64,000 bases of DNA from Anarhynchus alexandrinus (lineage: Eukaryota; Chordata; Aves; Charadriiformes; Charadriidae). The notes beneath the pieces were generated by a model. That model made no database searches, was not told the DNA's origin, and was given only the letters and a program-made list of their open reading frames with translations. The DNA lies in contig VUYV01000070.1 of assembly GCA_008711295.1 (NCBI GenBank), positions 128,826 to 192,825 of the forward strand. Reading direction: 5' to 3'. Numbering within the stretch: position 1 is the stretch's first letter; each line of letters opens with the position of its first letter. The translations under genes were made by a program, and so were the position numbers. Below, in pieces: positions 8,601 through 21,846 of this stretch.

Positions 8601-11600
8601 CAGCTCGTATGCCTGCAAAATTTCAGCAGGTAAATTTTTCCATTCTATCTGAAATTATCAAACTATTTATTCAGATAGTAGTTCTCTCTTCATAATTGGT
8701 GCCAAAAACCAAAAATGTCTTTCTCCAAACTACAGAAAACGTCTGGTTTTCATTCACTATTTTTTGTTCCCATGTCTTACCTGGATAGGTACATATTTAT
8801 TCTTTAAAATGAGGCCTTTAGGAATCATGCAGAAAAGGACATTCAGTTTTTGTTTCCGTTGCTTTTAGCTTTTCCCCCTAGCTTTTCTTAGCTTTAGCCA
8901 CCTTTTTAGATAAACGTTAGTTTACTTTCTCCAAAGAATGCACTACCTTCTAGATCCTACCTCACAGAATATCTTTTATTTTTATTAATTGAACCAAACT
9001 TCTGTGTGTTGTTTTTAATTTTATAATGAATATTATGGGAAGCAGAATGAAGCTCAGAAATAACAGGATCTTCAGACAAAAGAACGTTGTCAGATCTGTG
9101 AAAAGGCAAAAAAGGGCAAAGTAAATATAAAAGGGCAAATTGTCAACTAATTTCTAAATGTACAATTCAAATAAATGACAGTGTTGAGTACTATGGCATT
9201 CTATGAGCAACTGAGGAAATATTTTGCTTGCACAAATGGCAAACCTATAGTTTTATCCTCAGTGAAATTCTGCGTATGTTCATGATCTGAAGTCACTGAC
9301 TGAGTTGTAATATTTTCATACACTTTTTCATATGTTTTAATGGAGAGAGGAGAGGCTAGCTTTTGCGTATTGAAAGGATTTTGGAGAGATAGCTTTGGCC
9401 TCAGACTACTGCACTGCTGAGAGCTACAGAGGCTTTATTTTTCTATTGCCAAAAGAAAAAGCAAGTACACTTAATCGCTGTCCTTTTTAAGGATTTGTGT
9501 TAGTGCCCATTGCTTCTTTGCTTGGCAACCTCATGCTATAATAATTTAAACAAATATTAATACCGTTATCTCAAAAAAACATACCTAGTTATGAAAATAT
9601 TTATTATCAGTGCCCTGAAATGTCAAGTGTAAAAATATTTACCATTCTGGCTTTCATAAATGTCCCAGCATTGAAAAATCAGACATGACACTTTTTCTGG
9701 TGAGGTGGGCTGCAGGGCAGTCCGCTGGAACGTCCCCGGTTCAATGTTGCGGGTTTAGAGCTTTATTATTTGTCATGAGCACCCCACCTTTCACACAGAG
9801 TTGCATTTGTGGTTTGTGTGAAATGTAAAGTATTTGTGGTTTCGTATTGAGAGTGTGAGAGAGACCTAAACAAAGGTAGCTCTAAGCAGAATTTTGTATT
9901 AAACAAAGCCTTTATCTGCACCTATACCTGTAGTGTTATAGATCACAGTAGTATTGAAGAGTAAAGTTTCCCACTCCCTGTGTGTGTACCGATGGTAATA
10001 AAAGAGCCTGTGCTGTTCAACTGGAAAGTCAACAATAATGACCAACCTAATACCAGTTTGGGATTGTGAGCCACCCTGGCAGAGGCTGGTTTTCTTACAG
10101 GAAGTTTAAAATACTTACTTTCATTCTATCCAGCATCTAGCCGAGGCACAAAACGACTCTCATAATTAGAAACGCAGCAACAGAACTGCTGCAAAATTTA
10201 ATCTCTTTTACTAGACTACTCTTTCTCTAAGAGTAGAGAAAGAAGTTAAGCCATGCTTTAAAGCCGGCCTTCCCACAGCTGGGGTAGAACTTTCACAAGT
10301 GCCAGCGTGACGTAGAGAACAATTGCACAGGGAAGCTGGTGGGACTTCTGTTACTAAGTTGGGTGTGCCTTGAAAAATCTACTCGTACAAGATGAGAATG
10401 GGTTTAAAGATTAGTGATGGTTGTACAGAAATTGCCACTTTTATATCAGAGTATTTTGAAATGGGGGGTCTCCCCCGAGAGACCCAGTCTTGCAGGCTGT
10501 GGAGGTTTCAGCAGTAACTCGTGGAGCATCCCTTTCAGGAATGTACGGAGAACAGAGAACCTTGAAGAACCTTCCTGCATGCTGTGGTGTTATTGGTGAA
10601 AATTTGTCTTTGCTCATATTTTTATCTCAGCACTGAATAATAATCAGCATGATTAAGGCAGGATTTTAAAGAGAAGCACAGGATTTGGGAGAGACACGCA
10701 GTACTCTAAGCTATGTGGCACAATAAAAGCAGAAAGCAGTGACTGTCCTCATTCACTTGCAAATACGTGGGAGCTGCATGACAAACTCCAGACACTAAAA
10801 CTTTTTTCTATAAGAATTCGGAAAAAATGCACAAACCACATCCAAGTGTGGGCTAATATTCCCAAGTTAGATTTTCTCTGTGTCTGTTAGCATTAAGAAT
10901 TCATTTTATGCAGCATAATATCTTCCAGAGGCACACTAAGTTTTTTGAGATAACATCAACATATTCTAATTTGGAGTTGCTCATTATATTTCATCTGTTT
11001 TGCTTAAGTACCCAGGAGTTATTTTGGTATGCTATTTCCAAGTGACTGAATATTAAAGGGTATTTACGTTAGTATGTAAAATATCTCATAAGAGATTATA
11101 CTTGATGTAAACAGTCTCCAATTTGTTTTATGATTCCTCGCAAAACACCTTAAAAATTCTTACTAGTTCTATAGAGGGTTCTTTTTTTCCTTTTCACCCT
11201 GAAAATTGATATTATTTATTTGTTCTCCAAAGAAAGCAAACTCTTTTGAGAAGGTAACAGTTTTGCATATGAAAGCTGTAGTACATCTGAGCTATTTCAG
11301 ATGTTGATTTGTCTTGGGGAATAAATAATAAAAATTTGTTCTGAATTACTGGAGAAAGAGAATCCTTTGGAGGACTCTATTTAAATTGGTTTTGTAGTGA
11401 ATAGTCAAAATCTAAAACAAACCTGAAAATACAAATACTGTCTTTTCTGGAATGTAGTTTTACATTAGAATTTTATACACTGTTAAGTAGTTATTTTTGC
11501 TCAAACAGGAATGCAGAGACGTATCTTTCTCCAGGTACACCCACAGCAGCAAGCTGGCAAGCCACAGAATAATTACACCAAAGCCAACTGAAATAATCTT

Positions 11601-14600
11601 AAAGATAATGCCATCAAAAAAAGGACTGTCTACTACTGTGTAATAAATGTCAGTGTACTATCTCAGAATGACACCTAAAGTCTTGATTAATATTATTAAT
11701 TCTCTTAATGCAGAGTATGTGCACTGCCAGCCTGTGACAAAAGTGCACAGATCTGTGCAAACTTGTAGGTCCTTGTGTTTGGCTTTTAGTAAATAAAATA
11801 TATTGCATAGCAAAGTATTGGCAGAAAAAGACTTAGGAGAACAACGAAAAATGAGTCTGCTCAATCAGTTTCTAACAACGTTACTTACAGCTATGTATTC
11901 ACTATTTTATTCCATTTTTCTCAGAGTGACACCATCCTGTTGGAGGATGCAATTGAAGCATCACACGTACTATTGTGGTAATTAGTCATTGCATATTCAA
12001 GGTAATCAGTGTATCACTATGTGGGCATCTACTACTTCAAAACATTTTCTTCCATCATATTTACAAGAAGGCATAACTATCTTTAAAGTTCAATTTTTGC
12101 TTGTCGTGTAGCAGTGGAAACTCATGCCTGCCATAAAAATGATTTCCAATTGTTTCACTGTCAGCACGGTGTGTCTGAAATTCCGAGTTCAGCATTGCAT
12201 TAGTATTCCAGGATACTTAGATGACAGAAGCATTAAGGGACTCTTAAAAGTATCAGGTAATCCACGTCAAGTGTTCTTGACATAGAATTGTACAATTAGG
12301 AAACGAATATAACTTAGTGAAAGTCTAGATGTGAACTTCTAGACAAGTTATGGCGACAGGCTCAGCTTTTAACTGAAAATTCTTTTAGGTCTATTCAGCT
12401 GAGCTCTTCTGTTTGTCTCCATCACAATATATAAGGAAAGTCTAGTTTGGCTTGTTGATCGCCTTAATGCTTGTAATTGAAAGAATAAGCTGTTAAATCT
12501 CTCGTTTGAGTACTCTCATTTGAGTACTCACGTCTTGGAATTTTGTCAGTCATCAAACTGGACATCTCTTTCTTTAGTAATCATTAAAGTGAAAGATACT
12601 TCTCTAAGGTTTAGAGTAGCTGAGCTAAAAACTTTTCTATATTAATAGCTATAAAATGAAAGCCCAGTTCAAATTCCTGATGACAAATGGCTAGCAATAT
12701 GTGGATTTTAAGATGTTAAGCTTTCACTGTAATTGCTAAGTAAGAAACTACAAGGAATGTATCTTAGCTTTCCTAAGAATTTTCTTAGGCAGTATTTCTC
12801 GTCACTTCACATCAGATGACATCATGACAAGATCAATATCAACAAAATGTGACATGCCTACCTATCCATATATCGCCAACCCACAAAGGGTAAACAGAGC
12901 TTTTTTTTTTTTTTTTCCTCATCTGCATGTAAAATCATGGTTAATATTGTTGCTTTAAATGCTGTTTTAGAACAATGTTAACACACTGCATTTTCCCAGC
13001 ATGGACGTTTCAGGAGTGACATTGATGTGCACTAGTAATTTGGAGAGCAAAATGAAAGCTAGTGGGGGGTATGATTGCTCTACCTATTCCTCTTCAGCCC
13101 TGCATCAAAAAAAGGATGGTCTGTAGAAATGTATTTTGTAGTTGTCTGTACCGGTGATCTATACAGGGAGCATTGTTCAGTCCCATATGGCAGCATTATG
13201 CCCATTGACCAACCTCTTTAGACCCACTTACTAAGAGTCTTCTACTTCACAGTGAAACTCCTACTAGGTATGTATTCCACTCAGTTGTTGTATAGGTGTG
13301 TAGGAGAGCCATGGCATGCTTTCGGGCATCTAAAGGTAATGGGCTGGACAAGTAAGGGGAGAAATCTGTTACTTAAATTATGAAAAACTCTGCTAAGCAA
13401 TTGCTGGTTTATGGCTGTTTGACAGAACACCACCAAGGAAGAGCAAGTAGCTGACTACCCCATTCTCTGCTCTCTTTAGTAATCTTCTCTGTGGCTTTCT
13501 AACAGTTTCGAGGGCAACTAGAAACAGAAATATCTTTTCTGTAAACCAGAGCTTCCTAGAACTCTCCATTTCCAAGTGGTACACGTAGTAATTACAGATT
13601 TCTCTTCATCACTGAGTTTTCACCAGATCTTTAAAAGATCTGCAACTACGTTTGTCTCATCAGTGGTTTTGAGATTTTCTTTCCTAGGAACATAAAACGG
13701 TGGTGGCAAACAAAACATTTTGACTTCTTGAGAAGGTTTGGGAAGATACCATAAGCCTTCCCTTCTAAAATGATAATTATGAACAGTCCGTCTGCCACGG
13801 CTCAGTTTCCGTAAAGGATGCATGAGGGATCCACAATGAAATAGTTAAGGCAATATAGGGAAACCTAGTTTGCAGCTGTCATTTGATCAAGGTCTACCAT
13901 GAGCCATGTCTCCAGTCTTCAGAGAGACTGTCTTTCTGCAAGAGCGTGACACCAGGTGAGATAATGGCATGGAACAGAGTAAAATTTTTCCCCTCTCTCC
14001 TGTAGACATAAGGCCACATTTTTATAGCGCATTCAGAAAAGAAATGCCTTTATTCTGTATTAATCTGCCAAAGAAAACCCAGCTGCAGCCATTTTCACAG
14101 AAGACAGTTATACCCACAGAGTTATACTCACTGAGGCAAAACTTTTGCCAAAACCGTAAGTGACTAAGGTCATTTGTCCCCTAAAGCTTGGATACAGCAA
14201 ATTAATCCTTAAGAATGTCTTGTTATGAAGGTCTAGGTTTACAGGGAAACCAGTGTAAACGCATGCAAAAAATTAAGCAAACAAAACAGTTATACAAAAT
14301 CTGTGTAGTCTGTTAAGTCTGCAAGGCCATCTTTTCAAGACTGATGTTCTGCCGTACTGATTTATTATACTAGAGGTACAAAATGCTTAAGGTTGTTTCA
14401 TAGTACTGACCACTTTTCTGACCTTGAAGAAACTGGAACCTCAGGCTTAAATGAAAACCGTTTCAAATATTTTACTTGTATGTTGTTTACCACTTTTGAC
14501 TTTCTGCGTGTGAGCTTGGCCAAGCCAGCTTCTCTGTGTCTCAACTTGGGAGGTGAAACTATTGAAGTTATTCTTACAGCATTATCTTTCTATGAATAGA

Positions 14601-14665
14601 GAATTTAAAATGGAATAAGAAAACAAACCTGCTAAAGCATAATGAAAGAAAATAATTAAGAGATT

Positions 14666-14751
14666 ATACATATATATAATATATACATATAATATAGCAT
14701 AATATAATATATATGTATAATATGCATGTAATACACATATACACATATAGA
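14666..14751. repeat. AT-rich microsatellite (TA/ATAC-type)
   Basis: Alternating tacatatatataatatatac-type sequence with TA and CATA units within the RPGR intron. Simple low-complexity DNA. Confidence 0.85.
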
Positions 14752-17700
14752 TTTGCTTTAATTAGTAGCCTCACATTCTTCAGAGATTTTTAATGGCCAG
14801 ATGATTAATCCTTTACAGTAAAAAGAGTATCTGTAGTCTGACATTCTTATCTCTCCACTACCATTGGTAAAAAAATCTCCAAAACATGCCTATAAATGGG
14901 CAAGTGGAAGTGACAGTAATAAAACTGTGCCATCGGAGTTATTCTTCCAAATGGGTTATTTTAAAAGTTGAACAGATAAGGTGACAGCCAGAGACACCTG
15001 TGCCAAGCTGCAAATAAGGTAAATGGAAATGTGGTCAGTCTGGGAAGCTGTTCAGTTTAACAACAGTAGGTGTCTTCTTTGGGATGCAATGTGTGTCTCT
15101 CAGCTCCACTGATTTTTTTGATGAGGAGCATGGCTCAGTTGCCTAAACAAGCACATCTAGTGTGATTTTAGGTATTGTGGGGTATCCTACATGGCTGTGA
15201 GTTGGGGTACAGAATGATGCAGGTCTCCATAAGCTGCATGTAATGATGTCTCAGATTCCTATGATGAATGACGCTTATCAAAGGAATTCCACCAAAGATC
15301 TCTGTTAACTACAATGGCAGGTTAGATTCTGTCTCCTTTGTAGACTCCTGCATTTAGATGTATTTGTTTAGGCTAATAGGAAATGTTGTCTTTATGATAG
15401 AATCCAAACCTGATATGTAAGTTCACTGTAAGCAGAACCTGTGGAGCGGTACAGTAGAAGTTCAGCCATTATGCAGCTGTAAAAGAGCAGTGATTTTTTT
15501 TGTAGGTATAGGAGTTGTGCTTAAGTCTTGCAAGTTCTATGAGGCTACTGTAGGATATTGGTGTACAGTTTCTGAAATATTATAGATATGTTGATATGGA
15601 TGATACCACAGTGATTGTGCTCTGCTTTTTTATTCAAGTATGCTAAATATGTGTCCACCTGATTCTGCCTACCACATGATAGGCAAATTCTAGAATGCTG
15701 ACAGTACTTTTGTATGTTGTTAAAATGTTGTTTTATTCTTAGAATAATGCTATTCTAAGTCCCACTGATCAATGCTGGCTCTATAAAGAAGCCAAAAAAA
15801 GGTCTTTTTTAGTGTTATTCTATGACAACTTTCCTAACCATTTGGAGCATTCAGTTCTGATGAGATTTTCACCAAATTTACAAAAAAAAAAAAGTGTTCT
15901 TCAGTTCTTCATATCTTTTTTAATTTAGCCCTAGACTGTGCTTCTAGGAAGTATTTGTAAACAGCAAGTTCAGGTTTTCTTGGTTACTTTCAGTAGATTT
16001 AGCTGCCAGTTTAATGAGAGTTAAAGAGTCCCGTTCCTCATTAGACACCTTATTATCTGTGCAGGAGAAATGGTTTTGAAAGAAAATAAGCTTTGCATTT
16101 CTTAAATTATGTTTTGAATACTTAGATGAGGTGGAAAACAGTTGTTGGTGGATAGAAAGCTGGAGATCAAGTGTGCCTAGAGATGAGGCTAGAAGCATAG
16201 GTAATTTCTGAGATTGGATTATGTAGCTGAAAAGATGAGGATTGGAAGAAGAGCTTTTTTCATATCCGTTTGACTTTGGGACTGATTTTCATGTGAATAC
16301 GTCATGACTCTTTACTATGTAATTGGGAGAAGTTCCTCCCTCAGAACTTAAATCCTAGCTATCTTTATTGCCCACACTATCTGGAACATCAGTATTCTTG
16401 TGGTTAACTGCTTGACCAGTATCTCCATGTCAGCAGAGCTAGAGATATTTACATGTGCATATAAAGTGGGAATAACATTTTCAGTAGTTGAAAGCTGGAC
16501 TAAACTCTTCTTTTACATTTACCTGTCTACACATTTTGCTGTGTTTTGTAGATGCATGTTACATAGCGCATACATGCTCTACTAATCTTAAATCTCTTCC
16601 AGTGTAAAACGGCGAGGTTGAATCCCTCCCATAGGCCATGACTATGCTAAACATCTGTGAAGACTGCTTTAATTTTGAAGGAACCAAAACCAGAGAATGC
16701 TGGCTTTCTCACAGATGTCTAAAGAATTCCTTGACAATCTGATACTCATCTGGAAGATTGAGTGTCTGTATTTTATCCAGTGGAGGTCTTTTTACATTTT
16801 TTACAAAGACAAAATTCTGTGCACTTCTGTACTGTGTGTTGCAGTGTAGTCATAGTGGTACCATTCAAGTCTACAGATAAACTATACCAATGATAAATAA
16901 CACCACTTCCAAAGGAGTTTAGATGACATTTTCAGTTTTTAATGTGCATTATTCCTCAGATATACTGATCTGTAAGAAGGAGCCTTTTCTCAGCTCCTAG
17001 AAAGGTGGAAAAATTATTAGCTCTTGCTTTCCGTCATAGATGCTGGAATCTATTATAGAAGAGTCAAGTTTGTAAAGTTTGTCGTGTTTAGCTTCATAAT
17101 CAATGTTCTCACTAAAAAAAAAATAATCAAGAACATTTCAAAAAAATTATCCCACCCTCCTGAAACCTGCTGTCATTTTCCCCCTACCTGTTGGAAATGC
17201 CAGGAGACAGGATTCTCACAGCGGTTGTGCTTGTTCTCAGAATGCCTTTCCACTGTGCGGAGCCCCCAGGACATTACGGTGGGGTCACCACTGGGAATCT
17301 TTTGTGCTCTGCTGCCGGGACCCTGCACAACAGTGTGCCGGGGCACACGACCAGGCGGTAATAAGAAATGGTGTGCTCTACCCTAAACAGTGTTGTGTGT
17401 GTTTTGGCACTGCTGCTCGGTCTGCTTGCTGTGGGAGGAGAAATGATCTCACCGAAATATATTGCACTTAAGTTTTCTTTTGCTGGAGTTGAAAGCAGAT
17501 TGCCTTTTTCACTGTTTGCAGTGAAATTCAAAGTTACAGAGCCAGACTGGAGAGGTGACGGGAAGGAGCCTCAGTTTAGGAAATACTGGAAGATACCTGT
17601 CAGGAGAAGGTCCTTTTCCCCAGTTGTGTGAGCTGAAGTGTTCATCTGTTGCAAAATGCTGGTTGTTTGGATCACCGTTGTGCAATGCTACAAAAGGGAC

Positions 17701-18642
17701 TTTCTGCCAATGGCACGTGCTGATTTCTTAACATTTCTAGAGCTGGAATATGTAGCTGGCAATATAAAGTAAAACCAGGGTACCTTTAGTTTCCCAGCAT
17801 GGGGTTAATGTGTATCCTGAACTCCACGCGCAGTTCATCTTTGCCACTGGCCCATTTCACAGCGGTTCTCAGAACATAGTGTGTGCTGTGCAGATAGTAG
17901 ACACTGTGGAGATCTCCCACGAACTCTGCTGGTACGCACAGCGAGGCTTTTTATCCTAAGTTTAAAAATTTGGTCTTTGAAGCTGCGAAGGGCACCAGAC
18001 AAGCCTGGGGACAACAGGGCAAAAGAGAACATTAACAGTGGTACAAGCTGAATATCTGTGGTATCATTGTGATTCTTAATTCCAGGTGTGCAGTTGTGCT
18101 TAAAGGGGCGAAAGCTTCTAAGTAAGGTCCAAAAATACTTTGCTACGCAGTTAACTCGCCCAGAAGAGTATAGATCAGGAAACAACTAACCTATTAAGCT
18201 TTTGCATACCTCTAATATTCTTGGCTAAGCAGCCTTGTGGTCCAGCCTCTAGAAACATTAGCTAATGGCCTCCTCCTGACTAGCAAGTTACCTTCTGACG
18301 AGCATGAAGACAGTCGATACGGAGACAACAAGCAAAAATTCAAAAAAGTAAGAGGGAGTAAGGAAGATGTTGACAAAAGATAGGAGACAGCATTTGGACC
18401 CAAGTATACGAAGGTGTTCAGGATAAGACCCGTTCCTCTAACACACTTTCAAAAGAGCATGCAGATTGTTCATACTAGTTCCCATCATGACCTAGGCTGC
18501 AGTGGGACAGAAGGGTTTTGTTGTTCAGGTTTCTTTAACATAAAATACTGGTTCAGTACCTGTATTTCCATCAGTCATAGAAGAAAAGCATCAGAATGCA
18601 GATGTAATAGTATATCTGGGTACTCTGATGCAATGATAAGGG

Positions 18643-19390
18643 TTCACAGAATCACAGAATGGTCAGGGTTGGAAGGGACCTCTGGAGGTCATCTAGTCCA
18701 ACCCCCCTGCCAGAGCAGGGTCACCTACAGCAGGTTGCACAGGACGGCATCCAGGCGGGTTTTGAATGTCTCCAGAGTGGGAGACTCCACAACCTCCCTG
18801 GGCAGCCTGTTCCAGTGCTCTGCCACCCTCAAAGTAAAGAAGTTTCTCCTCACGTTTAGATGGAACTTCCTATGTTCAAGTTTGTGCCTGTTACCTCTTG
18901 TTCTATCACTGGGCACCACTGAAAAAAGACTGTTCCCATCCCCCTGGCACCCTCCCTTTAAGTATTTGTAAGCATTAATAAGTTTCCCCCTCAGTCTTCT
19001 TTTCTCTAGACTAAAAAGACCCGAGTCCCTCAGTCTTTCCTCATAAGAGAGATGTTCCAATCCCCTAATCATCTTAGTAGCCCTTTGCTGTAGCCTCTCC
19101 AGCAGTTTGCTGTCCTTCTTGAACTGGGGAGCCCAGAACTGGACACAATACTCCAGAGGTGGCCTCACCGCGGCAGAGTAGAGGGGGAGGATGACCTCCC
19201 TCGACCTGCTGGCCACACTCTTCTTGATGCACCCCAGGATGCCATTTGCCTTCTTGGCCACCCCAGGACTCCCAGGTCCCTTTCCACAGAGCTGCTCTCC
19301 AGGAGGTCAGCCCCCAACCTGTACTGCTGCATGGGGTTATTCCTCCCCAGATGCAGTACCCTACACTTGCCCTTGTTGAATTTCATAAGG
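18643..19390 (-). mobile_element. CR1 LINE 3' fragment with open ORF2 C-terminal segment
   Basis: A relatively young-looking CR1 in antisense orientation relative to RPGR. On the minus strand an uninterrupted 178-codon frame (19261-18725) reads through typical CR1 ORF2 C-terminal landmarks ([49 protein letters not shown]). A second frame upstream (19386-19165) continues with [19 protein letters not shown] sequence, so a frameshift separates them. The 3' end shows the typical tctgtgattctgtga-type tail (+ strand 18641-18660). It is 5'-truncated, retains only the end of the reverse-transcriptase protein, and cannot be autonomous. Confidence 0.95.
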
Positions 19391-19958
19391 TTTCACTTGA
19401 TTTGACATCAGAAGTCCATCTTGGACTTGGTTTAGGCCCTTATATTTCTGCAATGGGAGGGAGAGTGTTTCTGTTTAAAATACTGTATTTCATGCTGTTA
19501 TAAATACAGAAATGGCGCAGTAGTGGCAATCTGATTGAATGGAGTAAAAAGATATCATCGGTTCTTTATTCTACACATTTTTACCAAAACTTCATTTGCA
19601 ATTTTATTGTTTTATTGTTTTTCTTGGGGAATAGCTTTTAATGATTTTTTTTTCAGTGTTGGAATTAGTACTGCTTGTGTTACTTATGCATATTTCAAAC
19701 ATTTAAAATAAGTATTTTGTTTCCAAAGCCAAGTTTGTTTTCATTGTTTTTCCATTAAGGAGACACATGTTACCAAAACATAAAAGTCAGCTGCGCTCCT
19801 GATGTTCACTGGAGGTCTGCTTTTTTAAAATCTGTTAAAATTAGCAAACCTCAGATGAGGGCCCCTATCTTTGTCCTTACTCTGCTTACTCCTTGGAACA
19901 TTTTCTTTTGAGTTTTCTTGTTCTTAGTCAAGTTATGATGTATGATTGGCTGGTGTAG

Positions 19959-20270
19959 GATGAGGACCACGATGTCATTGTGCAGCATGAGTTTCAAAAT
20001 TGTGTTTTGACCATTTTGTCAAAGGATCAAAACTTGTTTGGAGATGAAGAGACAGATGAGGATGATGATGATGATGATGATGAAGAAGAAGAAACAGAAG
20101 AAGAAGAAGAAGCAGCAGAAGAAAAAGAAGGAGAAGCAGCAGCTGAAGGAGAAGCAGCAGGAGGAGGAGGGGAAGGAACAGAGGAAGAGGAGGAAATAGA
20201 GGAAAAATACGAAAAAGAGAAACATAGTAAAACGCCTGAGGGAGAGAAAAGCAGTGTGGAAACTGTAGAG
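19959..20270 (+). CDS. RPGR: RPGR constitutive exon 16, acidic
   Basis: A 312-base exon, phase 0 at both ends, from an acceptor ggtgtag/gatgag to the donor gtagag/gtaaaa. It encodes DEDHDVIVQHEFQNC..., where DH and HEF recall human exon 16 (DHEFSK). The middle is a long Asp then Glu/Ala/Gly-rich stretch (about 20058-20215), followed by KYEKEKHSKTPEGEKSSVE. Human exon 16 as I remember it lacks such an acidic run, so this looks like a lineage-specific expansion. Alternative acceptors at 19965 and 19986 are in the same frame, and the polypyrimidine tract is weak, so the exact 5' boundary is uncertain. This exon belongs to the widely expressed RPGR 1-19-type isoform, not ORF15. Confidence 0.82.
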
Positions 20271-20489
20271 GTAAAAGCATTTACTCCTATTAAGTTATTG
20301 GTCTATGAAATAATTTGGTTCTATAACTTAGATTAGTTTGAATATATGTGTAGCTAGCTTGGAAATGCAAAGTTGTTGTTTGGGGTGGTTTTGGTAGAGG
20401 GAGGAACAAATTTATAGGTGTTAATAGTTAGAAATTTTATTTTTTAACAAGTTTGAACGCAGAGATTTCATTGTTTTGTTTCTCTATAG

Positions 20490-20529
20490 ACAGAAGAGAC
20501 TACTCAGAAAGAGACCATCATTCAACAGG
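20490..20529 (+). CDS. RPGR: RPGR constitutive exon 17
   Basis: A small 40-base exon between ttgtttctctatag and the donor cagg/gtaaga. It reads TEETTQKETIIQQ and leaves one base (G) that completes a Glu codon with the next exon. Entry phase 0 fits the previous exon and exit phase 1 fits the exon at 21758. The assignment rests on strong splice sites and phase compatibility on both sides. The peptide alone is too short to prove homology. Confidence 0.75.
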
Positions 20530-21757
20530 GTAAGAATACAATTCCTAAGAACTGGACCATTACAGACTTTCTAAAAAAAAAAAAAACCATTTCAAAAGAT
20601 AAAACTTTTCTAAACAATCTCTGTTATAATAATACTGAACAATACAATTATTGTCAGCAGTTGGTAAAGCAGTTCTTGAGAGCTGATGAAATTTGAGAGA
20701 CAAAAACCCATTACTAATTGTTAATGACTTGACAGAAAAAAATACGTTTCCCAGTTATGTCTTGGAGGAAGTCCACGAGAAGGACTTTTTCTTAGCAGTA
20801 CTGTATCTTACTTGCTAAGACCAGTTCTAGTTCTGCGGTGACAAAGTAAAGGTAATTGTATTGTCTTTCAAGCAACTTGTTTAGGTGCCGTGTTTCTTCA
20901 CTTCAACAGAGAAGCTTGTCAAAAGTCTTTCTCATCTCTGTCAACTGACATTTCCTCATTACGTTCACACACAGATTATTTTAGGTGAAATGTGGTAATT
21001 ACTGAACACTGTTTAGAGATACCGAAGATGTAAGTGTAGATGTTACTTGTAGTTTTGATGACAGTTTGAGTGAACTGTATATTCCTTTAGAAAAGCTGGG
21101 GAGTGTGAAGTTGGGTGCCCTACATGCAAGACAAGTCAAAAATACTTCTTTTATTTTAGAAATTCTGGAATAATCTGTAATTGTTCCTTTGAAAGAAAAT
21201 AACAAATGGAAATAGCTTGTCCAGAATGGATGCTTAAATATTTTTCCATCATACAGTGATCTGGAAGTTTTGATATTAAGTTCTAAATTTATATCATTCA
21301 CACAGGGAGTATAGGAAAATTTAAACACAAGAACATCAACTCAGATGGAAAGTTTTTCCTTTCCCATAATTGTTTCTGTGGAATAAAATTCATGCTGAAC
21401 CATAAGTCCTGCCCTAAAAGTCAGCTTTTCCAAATTAGAATATACTTTCAAAATCAGCGTGCAAGGCATTGTCTTCTGTCAGCAAGAGGAAACTATGAGT
21501 ATCAAGTCAAAACATTTTATATAATGTCACTGCCATAAGTGTTCTGCTTTTGAAAATCAAGCACCTGGAGAATAATATAAGGGCATTATGTAGAGAGGTT
21601 AAAAAAATAAAAACATTCTTGTCAGGCTGCGCGTCAAATTGAACTGAATATTCTGATTGCCTTTTTTTAAGATCCACATTTTATTTGGTGACTTTTACTT
21701 CAAAAATAATTGGCAAGAATCAGAAGGAAGTTAATATAAAGGTTTATATTATTGTAG

Positions 21758-21846
21758 AGAAAGAAAGCACTGACAATCACACTGTGAACAGTTCTTCAGG
21801 GAACACTGATGACCAAACAACTGGAGAAATCACTGGGAGAAAAAAG
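21758..21846 (+). CDS. RPGR: RPGR constitutive exon 18
   Basis: An 89-base exon, entry phase 1 and exit phase 0, after attattgtag and before the donor aaaaag/gtacgt. With the carried G it encodes EKESTDNHTVNSSSG... and ends ITGRKK. In human the corresponding exon ends ...KKTKK just before IFLFKR, so the basic end and the junction position agree. Composition is Ser/Thr/Asp-rich and probably disordered. Confidence 0.83.

Larger units (their letters stand above)
6453..19958 (+). other. RPGR: Long RPGR intron between ORF15 and constitutive exon 16
   Basis: Mostly AT-rich DNA with no recognisable exon. It holds an old antisense CR1/L3-like relic (about 7786-8205), a possible LTR fragment (about 8225-8600), an AT-rich microsatellite (14666-14751), and a well preserved antisense CR1 (18643-19390). 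A slightly GC-richer stretch at about 17160-17640 has short open frames but nothing I can identify. Small ORFs elsewhere are not supported by codon pattern or similarity. Confidence 0.6.

Noticed and set aside
9715..9765. ccccggttcaatgttgcggg resembling a tRNA B box
   Set aside because: No matching A box, acceptor stem or cloverleaf around it.
19900..19928. Pyrimidine-rich tract and ttcttag as the exon 16 acceptor
   Set aside because: All three frames from 19928 meet a stop before the HEF region, so the exon must start at 19959 or later. The tract may still serve as the pyrimidine tract.
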